DNA from: Rubellimicrobium sp.
Lineage (GTDB): Bacteria; Pseudomonadota; Alphaproteobacteria; Rhodobacterales; Rhodobacteraceae
Length of the DNA stretch: 45,787 bases
Assembly: GCA_019454835.1 (NCBI GenBank)
Contig: JACFNP010000001.1
Coordinates: forward strand, 66,558-112,344
Reading direction: 5' to 3'
The position numbers and the translations under genes are program-made. This document shows, in pieces, positions 16,841 through 25,363 of this stretch. The stretch's first letter is position 1, and every line of letters starts with the position of its first letter. The notes beneath the pieces were generated by a model, which had not been told where the DNA came from, made no database searches, and saw only the letters and a program-made list of their open reading frames with translations.

Positions 16841-18337
16841 GTGACGCTCGCGCTTGAGGATGTCAGCCGCAACTACGGCCCCGTGCAGGCATTGCGCGGG
16901 GTCTCTCTCATGCTGCGCCCCGGCGAGGTTCATGCGCTCATGGGCGAGAACGGCGCGGGCAAGTCGACCCTGATCCGCCTGCTGGCGGGGCTGGAACAGC
17001 CGAACCGGGGCTGGGTGATGATCGACGGGCAGCCGGTGGTCCTTGCCCGTCCCGAAGCGGCGCAGGCGCACGGGCTGCGCTTCATTCATCAGGAGATGCA
17101 CGTCGTCCCGACCCTCTCGGTGGCGGAAAACATGCACCTGCATCGCCCGTTTCCGCGCCGGGCGGGGCTGATCAACTGGCGGGAACTGCGGCGCCGCGCG
17201 CGGGTGGCGCTGGATGCGCTGGGGCTGGACCACATCGACCCCGCCGTGCCGATGCTGCGGCTGGGCCTGGGCGACCGGATGCTGTGCCGCATCGCCACAA
17301 CCCTGATCGGCAAGGACCGGGCGCGCTACATCATCATGGACGAACCGACCGCCGCGCTGACCGGCGCGGAATCGGAACGGCTGTTCGCGGTGATCCGCGA
17401 CCTGCGGGCGCAGGGCGTGGGCGTGCTTTACGTCAGCCACCGCATCGCCGAGGTGATGGCGCTGGCCGACCGCGTCACGGTCCTGCGCGACGGGGCGCGG
17501 ATTTCGTCGCATGTCCGGGGCGACACCGACCAGGCGCGCCTCATCCACGAGATGACCGGCCGCGACCTGTCCGATCTCTACCCGCCGCGCCCCGCCCCGC
17601 CCGATACACCGCCGGTGCTGCGCATCGAGGGGCTGCGCGCCGGACCGCTGCACGACATCAGCCTTGCCGTGGCGCCGGGCGAGGTGCTGGGTCTTGCCGG
17701 GCTGGCGGGGGCAGGGCGCGGGGAACTGCTGCGCGCGCTGGTCGGTGCCATCCCGCGCAAAGGCAACGTCACGCTGGCCGGAACGCCGCTGCCGCCCGCC
17801 GACCCCGCCGCCGCCTGGGCCGCCGGTGTCGCCTATATCCCGCGCGAACGCCGGGTCGAGGGGCTGATGATGCTGCGGCCCATCGTCGAAAACGTGGCGC
17901 TGCCGCATCTCGACCGGCTGGCCCGCGCGCGCCTGTTCCTTGATCGCGCCGCCGAGCGCCGCCTGCTGGCGCAGCGCGGCGCCGAGGTGCGGCTCAAGGC
18001 CGGGGGGCCGCAGGCGCTGCCGGTCACGCTCTCGGGCGGCAACCAGCAGAAGGTGCTGTTCGCCCGCGCGGTGGGCGGGGCGCCGCGCCTGCTGCTGCTC
18101 GACGAACCCACGCGGGGCGTCGATGTCGGTGCGCGCCACGACCTGTATCGGGTGATCCGCGCACTGGCCGCGCAGGGGGTGGCGGTGATCCTCGCGTCGT
18201 CGGACCTGCAGGAGGTGATCGGCCTTGCCGACCGGATCGTGGTGCTGCAAGGGGGCCGCATCGCGCATCTGGTGCGCAACGAGGGGCTGGCCGAGGGTGA
18301 TCTGCTGACCATGTGCTACGACAGGCCCGCCGCATGA
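16841..18337 (+). CDS. Sugar ABC transporter ATPase (RbsA/XylG/MglA type)
   Basis: A 498-residue fusion of two ABC domains, as in carbohydrate uptake class 2 importers. The first domain has Walker A GENGAGKST (K41), Walker B IIMDEPTAAL and a degenerate signature. The second has a degenerate Walker A (GLAGAGRGEL), signature LSGGNQQKV and Walker B LLLDEPTRGVDVG. This asymmetry is normal for the family. The start is a GTG, nine bases after the binding-protein stop, and its stop overlaps the permease ATG by four bases. Confidence 0.95.
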   Translation: MTLALEDVSRNYGPVQALRGVSLMLRPGEVHALMGENGAGKSTLIRLLAGLEQPNRGWVMIDGQPVVLARPEAAQAHGLRFIHQEMHVVPTLSVAENMHLHRPFPRRAGLINWRELRRRARVALDALGLDHIDPAVPMLRLGLGDRMLCRIATTLIGKDRARYIIMDEPTAALTGAESERLFAVIRDLRAQGVGVLYVSHRIAEVMALADRVTVLRDGARISSHVRGDTDQARLIHEMTGRDLSDLYPPRPAPPDTPPVLRIEGLRAGPLHDISLAVAPGEVLGLAGLAGAGRGELLRALVGAIPRKGNVTLAGTPLPPADPAAAWAAGVAYIPRERRVEGLMMLRPIVENVALPHLDRLARARLFLDRAAERRLLAQRGAEVRLKAGGPQALPVTLSGGNQQKVLFARAVGGAPRLLLLDEPTRGVDVGARHDLYRVIRALAAQGVAVILASSDLQEVIGLADRIVVLQGGRIAHLVRNEGLAEGDLLTMCYDRPAA

Positions 18338-19302
18338 CCCTGCTCCGCCGTTCGGCCAGCCTGATCGGCATGGTGGCGATCATCGTCTTCTTCTCGGTGA
18401 TGAAGCCCGCGACCTTTCCGACGCTCGGCAACTGGCTGAACATCAGCCAGCAGGTGTCGATGCTGCTGGTGGTCTCGGTCGCCATGACCGTGGTGATGGC
18501 GATGGGCGATTTCGACCTGTCGGTGGGCGCGATGGCCAGCCTCGCGGGCGTGGTCGCGGCGGTGATGTTCAAGGCGGGCTTCGGCATGGTGCCCGCGCTG
18601 GGCACGGCGCTGGTGGTGGGGGTCGCGGCCGGGGTGGCGAACGGGATGCTGGTGTCGCTGGCCGGGATATTGCCGTTCATCGCCACGCTGGCGACGATGA
18701 CGGTGCTCTCGGGCGCGGCGTTCATTGTTTCTGATGGCAGGACAATATCCGGCGCGGACATTCCGGCGGCTTTCGGCGATTTTGCCCGTTCCGGCATTGC
18801 GATAGGGCAGGACGGCACCCGCGTGCTGCGGATTCCGTCGCTGACCATTGTTGCGCTGGCGGTGACGGCGGCGCTGTGGCTGGTGATGGAGCAGACCAGC
18901 TACGGCCGCCGCCTCTATGCCATCGGCGGCAATGCCGAGGCCGCGCGGCTGGCCGGGGTCCGCGTCGTGGCGTTGCGGCTGTCGGCCTTCGTCTTTACCG
19001 GCGCGGGGGCGGCGATTGCCGGGCTGATGTATGCCTCGCGCGTGGCATCGGCGAACCCGATCCAGGGCGACGGGCTGATGCTGACGGCGATTGCGGCGGT
19101 GTTTCTGGGCCAGAGCCTGACCGAAAGCGGCCAGCCGCGCGTGCTGGCCACGCTGGCGGGCGTGGTGGTGCTGGGGGCGCTGGACAACGGACTGACGCAG
19201 ATGCGGGTCGATTCCTATGTGCGACAGGTGCTGGTGGGGCTGATCATCCTGCTGGCGGTGGGCGCAAGCGCACTGGCAAGGCGGCGCGGGCGCGCGGGGT
19301 AG
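18334..19302 (+). CDS. Sugar ABC transporter permease (RbsC/XylH type)
   Basis: A 322-residue membrane protein of the BPD_transp_2 family with eight to ten predicted helices. It contains the family's ATPase-contacting segment GRRLYAIGGNAEAARLAGVRV. It likely forms a homodimeric channel served by the upstream dual-domain ATPase. Coupled to it by an ATGA overlap, it is the last gene of the importer operon. A repeat copy begins eight bases after its stop. Confidence 0.94.
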   Translation: MTLLRRSASLIGMVAIIVFFSVMKPATFPTLGNWLNISQQVSMLLVVSVAMTVVMAMGDFDLSVGAMASLAGVVAAVMFKAGFGMVPALGTALVVGVAAGVANGMLVSLAGILPFIATLATMTVLSGAAFIVSDGRTISGADIPAAFGDFARSGIAIGQDGTRVLRIPSLTIVALAVTAALWLVMEQTSYGRRLYAIGGNAEAARLAGVRVVALRLSAFVFTGAGAAIAGLMYASRVASANPIQGDGLMLTAIAAVFLGQSLTESGQPRVLATLAGVVVLGALDNGLTQMRVDSYVRQVLVGLIILLAVGASALARRRGRAG

Positions 19303-19309
19303 GCCCCGC

Positions 19310-19396
19310 CGTCATTGCGAGAAGGCGAAGCCTTCGCGGCAATCCATGCCGCAACCTGCACCCGGCGTGGATTGCTTCGCTGCGCTCGCAATGACG
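19310..19396. repeat. Palindromic repeat copy (type B core)
   Basis: Outer arms CGTCATTGCGAGAAGGCG and CGCTCGCAATGACG, inner core GCAATCCATGC and GTGGATTGC. It is located just after the sugar permease stop codon. Confidence 0.83.
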
Positions 19397-19446
19397 AAAC
19401 GGGCAGCGGCGCCCTCACCCCCTACCCATACCGCCCCGGCCACGCT

Positions 19447-19472
19447 AAACCCCTGCTAGTCGCAGGGGGTTT
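19447..19472 (+). promoter_or_regulatory. Hairpin masking the pyrB ribosome binding site
   Basis: AAACCCCTGC (19447-19456) can pair with GCAGGGGGTTT (19462-19472), leaving a 5-nt loop and one bulged G. The 3' arm contains the pyrB Shine-Dalgarno sequence (AGGGGG), which ends about six bases before the ATG at 19476. Such a leader could control translation in response to pyrimidine supply by start-site choice, as known for enterobacterial pyrC. The pairing is seen; the mechanism is inferred. Confidence 0.55.
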
Positions 19473-19475
19473 CTC

Positions 19476-20465
19476 ATGTCGTTTGGCGCCGCGCATCTGC
19501 TGGGGATCGAGACGCTTTCGCCCGAGGATATCGTCACCCTGCTCGATCTTGCCGATACCCATGCCGAATCGAACCGCGCGGGCCATCCGCCGCGTGACGT
19601 GCTGGCGGGGCTGACGCAGATCAACATGTTCTTCGAGAACTCGACCCGCACCCAGGCCAGCTTTGAACTGGCGGGGAAACGCCTTGGCGCCGATGTGATG
19701 AACATGGCCATGGCGCGCTCGTCCGTCGCCAAGGGCGAGACGCTGATCGACACCGCGCTGACGCTGAACGCGATGCGGCCCGACCTGCTGGTGGTGCGGC
19801 ATCACGCCTCGGGCGCGGTCGATCTGCTGGCGCAGAAGGTGCAGGATTGCGCGGTGCTGAATGCAGGCGACGGGCGGCACGAACATCCGACGCAGGCGCT
19901 GCTGGATGCACTGACCATCCGCCGCGCGCGCGGGCGGCTGCACCGGCTGTCCATCGCGATCTGCGGCGATATCGCCCATTCCCGCGTTGCGCGATCAAAT
20001 CTGCTGCTCCTGGGCAAGATGGGCAACCGCCTGCGCCTGATCGGCCCGCCGACCCTGCTGCCGCCGGGCATTGCCGACATGGGCTGCGAGGTGTTCCACG
20101 ACATGAACGAGGGGCTGGCGGGTGTCGATGTGGTGATGATGCTGCGCCTCCAGAAGGAGCGCATGGACGGCGGCTTCATCCCGTCCGAGCGCGAATATTT
20201 CCACCTCTACGGGCTGGATGCCGCCAAGCTGGCCCATGCGAAACCCGATGCCATCGTCATGCATCCGGGGCCGATGAATCGCGGGGTGGAAATCGACGGC
20301 ACCATTGCCGACGACATCAACCGCTCGGTGATCCAGACCCAGGTGGAAATGGGCGTCGCGGTGCGCATGGCGGCGATGGAGCTTCTGGCCGCCAACCTGC
20401 GCGCGCGCCGTGTGGAAGGGGACTCGCGCGTCGGCCGCGCGGCAACGGAGGTGCGCGATGCGTGA
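19476..20465 (+). CDS. pyrB: Aspartate carbamoyltransferase catalytic subunit
   Basis: Commits carbamoyl phosphate and aspartate to pyrimidine synthesis. The 329-residue protein has the carbamoyl phosphate motif [12 protein letters not shown] (STRT at 56-59), [12 protein letters not shown] and the C-terminal [12 protein letters not shown]. It is followed, with an 8-bp overlap, by a pseudo-dihydroorotase, the arrangement known for dodecameric class A-type ATCases, in which PyrC' is structural. No pyrI regulatory chain is present. A ribosome-site-masking hairpin precedes it. Confidence 0.97.
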   Translation: MSFGAAHLLGIETLSPEDIVTLLDLADTHAESNRAGHPPRDVLAGLTQINMFFENSTRTQASFELAGKRLGADVMNMAMARSSVAKGETLIDTALTLNAMRPDLLVVRHHASGAVDLLAQKVQDCAVLNAGDGRHEHPTQALLDALTIRRARGRLHRLSIAICGDIAHSRVARSNLLLLGKMGNRLRLIGPPTLLPPGIADMGCEVFHDMNEGLAGVDVVMMLRLQKERMDGGFIPSEREYFHLYGLDAAKLAHAKPDAIVMHPGPMNRGVEIDGTIADDINRSVIQTQVEMGVAVRMAAMELLAANLRARRVEGDSRVGRAATEVRDA

Positions 20466-21756
20466 CACGATCATCATCGGCGCGACCCTGATCGACCCCG
20501 AGGACGGCGCGCGCAGCGGCCATCTCATCATCCGCGACGGGCATATCTACGACATCGTCACCGATCCGGTGCCCGACCCCGAGGCGCGGTTCCGGGCGCT
20601 CGAACAGGTGGACGGGCGGGGCCTGTGCCTTGCGCCCGGCATCGTCGACTGGGGCGTGCAGGTGGGTGAACCCGGCGCGCGGCACAAGGAAAGCCTGCGT
20701 TCCGCCGGGCAGGCGGCAGCGGCGGGCGGGGTGACCACCATCGTCACGCGGCCCGACACCGACCCGGTGATCGACACGCCCGAAATCCTAGAATTCCACG
20801 CCCGGCGCGCGCAGGCGGATTGCGTGGTGCGGGTTCATCCGATGGCCGCCCTGACCAAGGGGCGCGCGGGGCGCGAGATGACCGAGATCGCCTTTCTGCG
20901 CGACGCGGGCGCCGTGGCGTTTTCGGACGGGCTGCGGGTGGTTGAAAACACCCGCGTCTATGCCCGCGCGCTGACCTATGCGCGCAGCATGGGCGCGCTG
21001 GTCGTGGCGCATGTGCAGGAACCGTCGCTGTCCTCGGGCGCGGTGGCGACCCATGGCGCATTCGCCACCCTGCGCGGCCTGCCCTCGGTGCACCCTTTGG
21101 CCGAACGCATCGGCCTTGATCGCGACCTTGCGCTGGCGGAAATGACCGGCGTGCGGCTGCATATCGACCAGATCACCACCGCCCGCGCGCTGCCGCGTCT
21201 GGAACGCGCCCGCGCCGCCGGGCTGGACGTGACGGCGGGCGTGTCGGTGCATCACCTGACGCTGAACGAATTCGACGTGGGCGACTGGCGGACCTTCTTC
21301 AAGCTGACGCCGCCGCTGCGATCCGAGGATGACCGCATGGCCATGGTGCAGGCGGTGGCGGACGGCACCATCGACGTGATCTGTTCGATGCACACCCCGC
21401 AGGACGAGGAATCGAAGCGCCTGCCGTTCGAGCAGGCCGCAAGCGGTGCGGTCGGTCTTGAAACCCTGCTGCCCGCCGCGCTGCGGCTGGTGCATGGCGG
21501 GCATCTGACCCTGTCGCAACTGTTCCGGGCGCTGTCGCTGAACCCGGCGCGGCGGCTGGGGCTGGAGGGCGGGCGGCTGCAGGCCGGTGCGCCCGCCGAT
21601 CTGGTGCTGTTCGACCCGGACGCGCCGTTTGTTCTTGATCGCGAAACGCTGCGTTCCAAATCGCGCAACACTCCGTTCGACGGCGCGCGGATGGAGGGCC
21701 GGGTGAGGGGCACCTGGGTTGCCGGGCGGCGCGTATTCGGAGGGGCCGATGCCTGA
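20458..21756 (+). CDS. pyrC': Non-catalytic dihydroorotase homologue (PyrC', pseudo-DHOase)
   Basis: A 432-residue amidohydrolase-fold protein that aligns with dihydroorotase but lacks its active site. The metal motif HxH after the first strand is replaced by G66-V-Q68 ([10 protein letters not shown]). The metal histidine of the H-x-S/D-H strand is Q238 (HIDQITT). The catalytic aspartate of the last strand is M311 (CSMHTP). It is therefore predicted inactive, like the Pseudomonas PyrC' that is required to assemble ATCase. An active dihydroorotase must be encoded elsewhere. Its ATG overlaps the pyrB stop by eight bases, and its own stop overlaps plsY in the same way. It is often annotated simply as pyrC. 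Confidence 0.9.
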   Translation: MRDTIIIGATLIDPEDGARSGHLIIRDGHIYDIVTDPVPDPEARFRALEQVDGRGLCLAPGIVDWGVQVGEPGARHKESLRSAGQAAAAGGVTTIVTRPDTDPVIDTPEILEFHARRAQADCVVRVHPMAALTKGRAGREMTEIAFLRDAGAVAFSDGLRVVENTRVYARALTYARSMGALVVAHVQEPSLSSGAVATHGAFATLRGLPSVHPLAERIGLDRDLALAEMTGVRLHIDQITTARALPRLERARAAGLDVTAGVSVHHLTLNEFDVGDWRTFFKLTPPLRSEDDRMAMVQAVADGTIDVICSMHTPQDEESKRLPFEQAASGAVGLETLLPAALRLVHGGHLTLSQLFRALSLNPARRLGLEGGRLQAGAPADLVLFDPDAPFVLDRETLRSKSRNTPFDGARMEGRVRGTWVAGRRVFGGADA

Positions 21757-22354
21757 GATCATCTCGACGCCGGGGATCCTGACCCTCTGGGCGCTGGCGG
21801 GGTATCTGCTGGGGTCGATCCCCTTCGGCATCATCCTTGCCCGCGCGCTGGGCCTGGGCGACCTGCGCAGGATCGGCTCGGGCAATATCGGCGCCACCAA
21901 CGTGCTGCGCACCGGCAACAGGGGCGCGGCGGCTGCGACGCTGCTGCTGGACGGCGCCAAGGGTGCGCTGGCGGTGCTGCTGGCACGGGCGCTGGCGGGC
22001 GAGGATGCGGCGCAGCTTGCGGGCCTTTTCGCCTTTCTCGGTCATTGCTTCCCGGTCTGGCTGCGGTTTCGCGGCGGCAAGGGGGTGGCGACCTTCCTTG
22101 GGGTGATGCTGGCGCTGGCCTGGCCGGTCGGGCTGGCGGCCTGCGCGACCTGGGCGGCGGTGGCTGCGGTGATGCGCTATTCCAGCCTGGCCGCCCTGCT
22201 GGCCGCCGGGTTCACGCCGGTCTGGGCGCTGCTCATGGGCCGGGGCGAGGTCGTGTTCCTTGCGCTGGTCCTTGCCGTGCTGGTCTACATCCGCCACGCG
22301 GGCAACATCTCGCGGCTGCGCCACGGCACCGAGCCGAGGATCAGACGAAAATAA
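21749..22354 (+). CDS. plsY: Acyl-phosphate glycerol-3-phosphate acyltransferase
   Basis: Transfers an acyl group from acyl-phosphate to glycerol-3-phosphate, the first step of phospholipid synthesis. The 201-residue inner-membrane protein has about five helices and the three PlsY motifs: [11 protein letters not shown] with [15 protein letters not shown], then [21 protein letters not shown], then [19 protein letters not shown]. It overlaps the pyrC' stop by eight bases, so it is probably translated by re-initiation in the pyrB-pyrC'-plsY operon. Confidence 0.95.
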   Translation: MPEIISTPGILTLWALAGYLLGSIPFGIILARALGLGDLRRIGSGNIGATNVLRTGNRGAAAATLLLDGAKGALAVLLARALAGEDAAQLAGLFAFLGHCFPVWLRFRGGKGVATFLGVMLALAWPVGLAACATWAAVAAVMRYSSLAALLAAGFTPVWALLMGRGEVVFLALVLAVLVYIRHAGNISRLRHGTEPRIRRK

Positions 22355-22388
22355 CACGAATTGCCGGAATTTCTGCCCGGTCGCGTTT

Positions 22389-22404
22389 ACGGTTGTTCAA
22401 CCGT
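22389..22404. promoter_or_regulatory. Inverted repeat upstream of a small membrane-protein gene
   Basis: ACGGTTG-TT-CAACCGT has 7-bp perfect arms and a 2-bp centre, too tight for an RNA hairpin but suited to a dimeric regulator. A -10-like TATCGT lies at 22418-22423, and the small gene starts at 22448. Confidence 0.45.
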
Positions 22405-22447
22405 CCGCGTGGCAGGCTATCGTCGCCCCAGATGCGAGGATCGCCTG

Positions 22448-22582
22448 ATGTCCGACGCCACGACATTCGCCCGTGTCACGCCTTCGCGCCCGCCGCTCCA
22501 GCCTGCGCCGGGCTGGTGGATCCTGCCGATGGCCTTCATGGGTGCGCTGATGTGGGCGTGGCTGTTCTCGCGGCTGCTCTGA
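22448..22582 (+). CDS. Small single-span membrane protein (44 residues)
   Basis: A short open frame with GCGAGGA upstream of the ATG. The N-terminal 20 residues are polar and proline-rich; the rest is one membrane helix (WWILPMAFMGALMWAWLFSRLL) ending in Arg-Leu-Leu. The composition and position at the end of a lipid/pyrimidine operon suggest a real but uncharacterised protein. It has its own inverted repeat and -10-like box. No family is recognised. Confidence 0.6.
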   Translation: MSDATTFARVTPSRPPLQPAPGWWILPMAFMGALMWAWLFSRLL

Positions 22583-22592
22583 CCCGGACGGA

Positions 22593-23951
22593 TCACAGGG
22601 CATAGTCGTCGTAGATTCGCGCCAGATCACCGCCCCAGTCGCCTTCGTAGGCCGCGATCATGCGGTCGGCGGGACATTCGCCGCGCGCAAGCCCGTCCTG
22701 CAGCGGCGCCAGATAGCGGCTTTCGTCCCCCGCGCCGTCGTCCAGCCCGCGCGCGCGCAGCCCGGCCCCGGCGATCTTCACCGCCTCGCGGGCAAGGTCG
22801 ATCAGGCGATGCCCGCCCGCCGCACCCGCCAGACCGGACACCGACGCGGCGACCCGCAGCGCCTCGCGCGTGTCGCCGTCCAGCCCCTTCACCAGATCCC
22901 AGGCCGCATCCTGTGCGTCGGCGTCATACAGCAGCCCGACCCAGAACGCAGGCAGGGCCTTCATCATCGCCGCAGGCCCGGCATCGGCGCCGCGCATCTC
23001 GATGAAGCGCTTCAGCCGCGCCTCGGGGAAAACCGTGGTCAGGTGGTCGGCCCAGTCGGACAGCGTGGGCCGTTCGCCCGGCAGCGCGGGCAGGCGACCG
23101 GCCAGAAAATCACGAAAGCTCTGGCCGCGCGCGTCGATATACTGCCCGTCGCGGTAGACGAAATACATCGGCACGCCCAGCACCCAGTCGGCATAGCGCT
23201 CAAACCCGAAGCCGTCCTCGAACACGAAGGGCAGCATCCCGGTCCGCGCATCGTCCAGCGACCGCCAGATCCGCGCCCGCCAGGATTTGTGCCCGTTCAG
23301 CCGCCCCTCGAAGAAGGGCGAGGCCGCGAACAGCGCCGTCGCCACCGGCTGCAACGCCAACGCCACGCGCAGCTTCTGCACCATGTCGGATTCCGAGCCG
23401 AAATCCAGGTTCACCTGCACGGTGGCGGTGCGATACATCATCTGGGTGCCGTGCGTGCCGACCCGCCCCATGTATTCGGTCATCAGCCGGTAACGCCCCT
23501 TGGGCATCACCGGCATCCGGTCATGCGTCCATTCCGGCGCCGCGCCCACGCCCAGGAACCGCACCCCCATCGGCGCGGCAATGGCGTTCACCTCGGCCAG
23601 ATGGGCGTCCAGTTCGGCAGCGGTCTCGTGCAGGCTGGCCAGCGGCGCGCCCGACAATTCAAACTGGCCGCCCGGTTCAAGGCTGATGTTCGCGCCCGCC
23701 TTCGTCAGGCCGACGATGTTGTCACCCTCGCGCTGCGCCTCCCAGCCGCGCGCGATCAGCGCGTCGAAGATCGCGCTGATCGAACGCGGGCCGCCGTAGG
23801 GCAGCGGTTCGTGCGTGTCGGTGAAGAAGCCGAACTTCTCGTGCTCGGTGCCGATGCGCCACTGGTCGCGCGGCTTGCAGCCGTCGGCAAGGTATTGCGC
23901 AAGCTGCGTGTCGTCTTCGATCGGCCCGCCGCCGGACTGGGGGATGGACAT
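22593..23951 (-). CDS. gshA: Glutamate--cysteine ligase (GCS2/plant type)
   Basis: Makes gamma-glutamylcysteine, the first and rate-limiting step of glutathione synthesis. The 452-residue protein belongs to the alphaproteobacterial/plant class of GshA, not the E. coli class. It has the N-terminal glutamate-binding IGTEHEKFGF, the GANISLEPGGQFELSGAPL motif and TVQVNLDFGSE. It is the third gene of a likely operon rsmE - membrane protein - gshA; rsmE/gshA adjacency is common in alphaproteobacteria. GGAAGG lies 11 bases before the ATG. Confidence 0.95.
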   Translation of the reverse strand: MSIPQSGGGPIEDDTQLAQYLADGCKPRDQWRIGTEHEKFGFFTDTHEPLPYGGPRSISAIFDALIARGWEAQREGDNIVGLTKAGANISLEPGGQFELSGAPLASLHETAAELDAHLAEVNAIAAPMGVRFLGVGAAPEWTHDRMPVMPKGRYRLMTEYMGRVGTHGTQMMYRTATVQVNLDFGSESDMVQKLRVALALQPVATALFAASPFFEGRLNGHKSWRARIWRSLDDARTGMLPFVFEDGFGFERYADWVLGVPMYFVYRDGQYIDARGQSFRDFLAGRLPALPGERPTLSDWADHLTTVFPEARLKRFIEMRGADAGPAAMMKALPAFWVGLLYDADAQDAAWDLVKGLDGDTREALRVAASVSGLAGAAGGHRLIDLAREAVKIAGAGLRARGLDDGAGDESRYLAPLQDGLARGECPADRMIAAYEGDWGGDLARIYDDYAL

Positions 23952-24110
23952 GGGTCTTGCGGCCTTCCGTTCGGTCGAGTCGTCACGGCCTCAGGCCATG
24001 CGGCGCGGCACAGGGGAAGTCAACGCCCGGCGGCTGCGCGCGGGCGCGCAGAAGATGGCGCGAATCCGCGCGCTGTTTCCGGCCCGGTCCGGGCCGGGTT
24101 CGGGGCCGGG

Positions 24111-24623
24111 TCAGCCGCGCGGCCTGCGCCAGACATGCAACGGTCCGGCGTCCTCGGGGTCCGTGGAAACCACCGCCACCAGCAGCGCTGCCGTGACCCC
24201 CGGCAGCGACACGAAGGCGTCGAACAGCACCTCGGCGCCTTCGGCGCCCAAGGGCACCGCCAGTTCCGCCCCGGCTCCGCGCAGCAGCCAGACCCGTGCC
24301 TCGCCCGCCCCGGCCAGCAGGATTTCCTCCAGATCGTCCAGCGCGACGAATCCGCCGCCTGACGGGCCGAAATAGCCGATCCGGCCCTCGACCAGCTCGA
24401 CCAGCCCCGGCCCGTCGCCGCCCGCATCGGCGAAACGGCGGCGCTGCACCGCGATCAGCAGCAGCACCGGCGACAGCACCAGCAACCCCCAGCCGATCAC
24501 CGCGATACTGCCGAAGAAGCGCGCGGCAAGCCAGAAGCCGAAGGCGCCGGTGGCCAGCGCGCCCAGCACCCCGCGCCAGCGCACCAGCGCCGCCATCACC
24601 TCGGGGCGGATGAGGTCAGCCAC
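24111..24623 (-). CDS. Conserved hypothetical membrane protein
   Basis: A 170-residue protein with two adjacent N-terminal membrane helices (VLGALATGAFGFWLAARFFG and IAVIGWGLLVLSPVLLLIAV) and a soluble C-terminal domain of about 110 residues with several beta strands (GRIGYFGPSGGGFVALDD, ARVWLLRG). No enzymatic motif is recognised. The start is a GTG 15 bp after the rsmE stop; an ATG nine codons later is an alternative. Its conserved place between rsmE and gshA suggests a role tied to neither. Confidence 0.7.
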   Translation of the reverse strand: MADLIRPEVMAALVRWRGVLGALATGAFGFWLAARFFGSIAVIGWGLLVLSPVLLLIAVQRRRFADAGGDGPGLVELVEGRIGYFGPSGGGFVALDDLEEILLAGAGEARVWLLRGAGAELAVPLGAEGAEVLFDAFVSLPGVTAALLVAVVSTDPEDAGPLHVWRRPRG

Positions 24624-24638
24624 GGGGCGCGCGGCGTG

Positions 24639-25352
24639 TCATCGCCAGTCGCCGCAGGTGATCTGCCAGAGCGTCAGCGCCGCCACCGCGGCCGTCTCGG
24701 CGCGCAGGATGCGCGGGCCCAGCGCCACCGGCACCGCCTGCGGCATGGTGCGCAGCCGGGCGCGCTCGGCATCGGTAAAGCCGCCCTCGGGACCGATCAG
24801 CACCGCACCCCGCGCCGCCTGCGGCGGATGGATGCGGGTGCCTGCAAGATGTTCGTCGCAGAACCACAGCGGCCGGTCGTCCCAGCCGTCGAGCAGCGGC
24901 ATCAGCGGCACCGGCGCGGCCACCTCGGGCACATGCAGCGCGCCGCATTGTTCGGCGGCCTCGCGGGCATGGGCCTGCAGGCGGGCGACATTCACGCGCT
25001 CGGAATTGGTATGGCCGGTCAGCACCGGCAGGATGCGCGCCACGCCCATCTCGACCGCCTTCTCGATGACGAAATCGGTGCGGGTCTTCTTCAGCGGCGC
25101 GAACAGCAGCCACAGGTCCGGCGGCTGGGCCTGCACCCGCAGCCGGGTGCCGACGCGCAGGCTGCCAGAACGGCGGCCGGTCTCGTCGACAACGGCCTCC
25201 CATTCGCCGTCCCGACCGTTGAACAGCGCAACCGGCGTCCCCTTTTGCGCGCGCATCACCGCAAAGAGATAATTCGCCTCGGCCTCGCCCAGAGGGACGG
25301 CTTGCCCCTCGTGCAGGGCATGGTCCAGAAAGAGGCGCAGCTTGGGCGACAT
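24639..25352 (-). CDS. rsmE: 16S rRNA m3U1498 methyltransferase
   Basis: Methylates U1498 of 16S rRNA. The 237-residue protein has the RsmE N-terminal PUA-like domain and a C-terminal SPOUT knot with LIGPEGGFTDAERA and LGPRILRAETAA, which bind S-adenosylmethionine. The ATG at 25352 puts the usual start (SPKLRLFLDH) at residue 2; a further in-frame upstream extension exists but runs over the ubiA start. Its start codon is only 11 bp from that of the divergent ubiA, and no Shine-Dalgarno sequence is visible. Confidence 0.95.
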   Translation of the reverse strand: MSPKLRLFLDHALHEGQAVPLGEAEANYLFAVMRAQKGTPVALFNGRDGEWEAVVDETGRRSGSLRVGTRLRVQAQPPDLWLLFAPLKKTRTDFVIEKAVEMGVARILPVLTGHTNSERVNVARLQAHAREAAEQCGALHVPEVAAPVPLMPLLDGWDDRPLWFCDEHLAGTRIHPPQAARGAVLIGPEGGFTDAERARLRTMPQAVPVALGPRILRAETAAVAALTLWQITCGDWR

Positions 25353-25363
25353 GGGATGTTGAT

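Noticed and set aside
15890-18268. A minus-strand open frame of 792 codons
   Set aside because: Complement of the sugar binding protein and ATPase genes; His/Arg/Gln-rich shadow frame.
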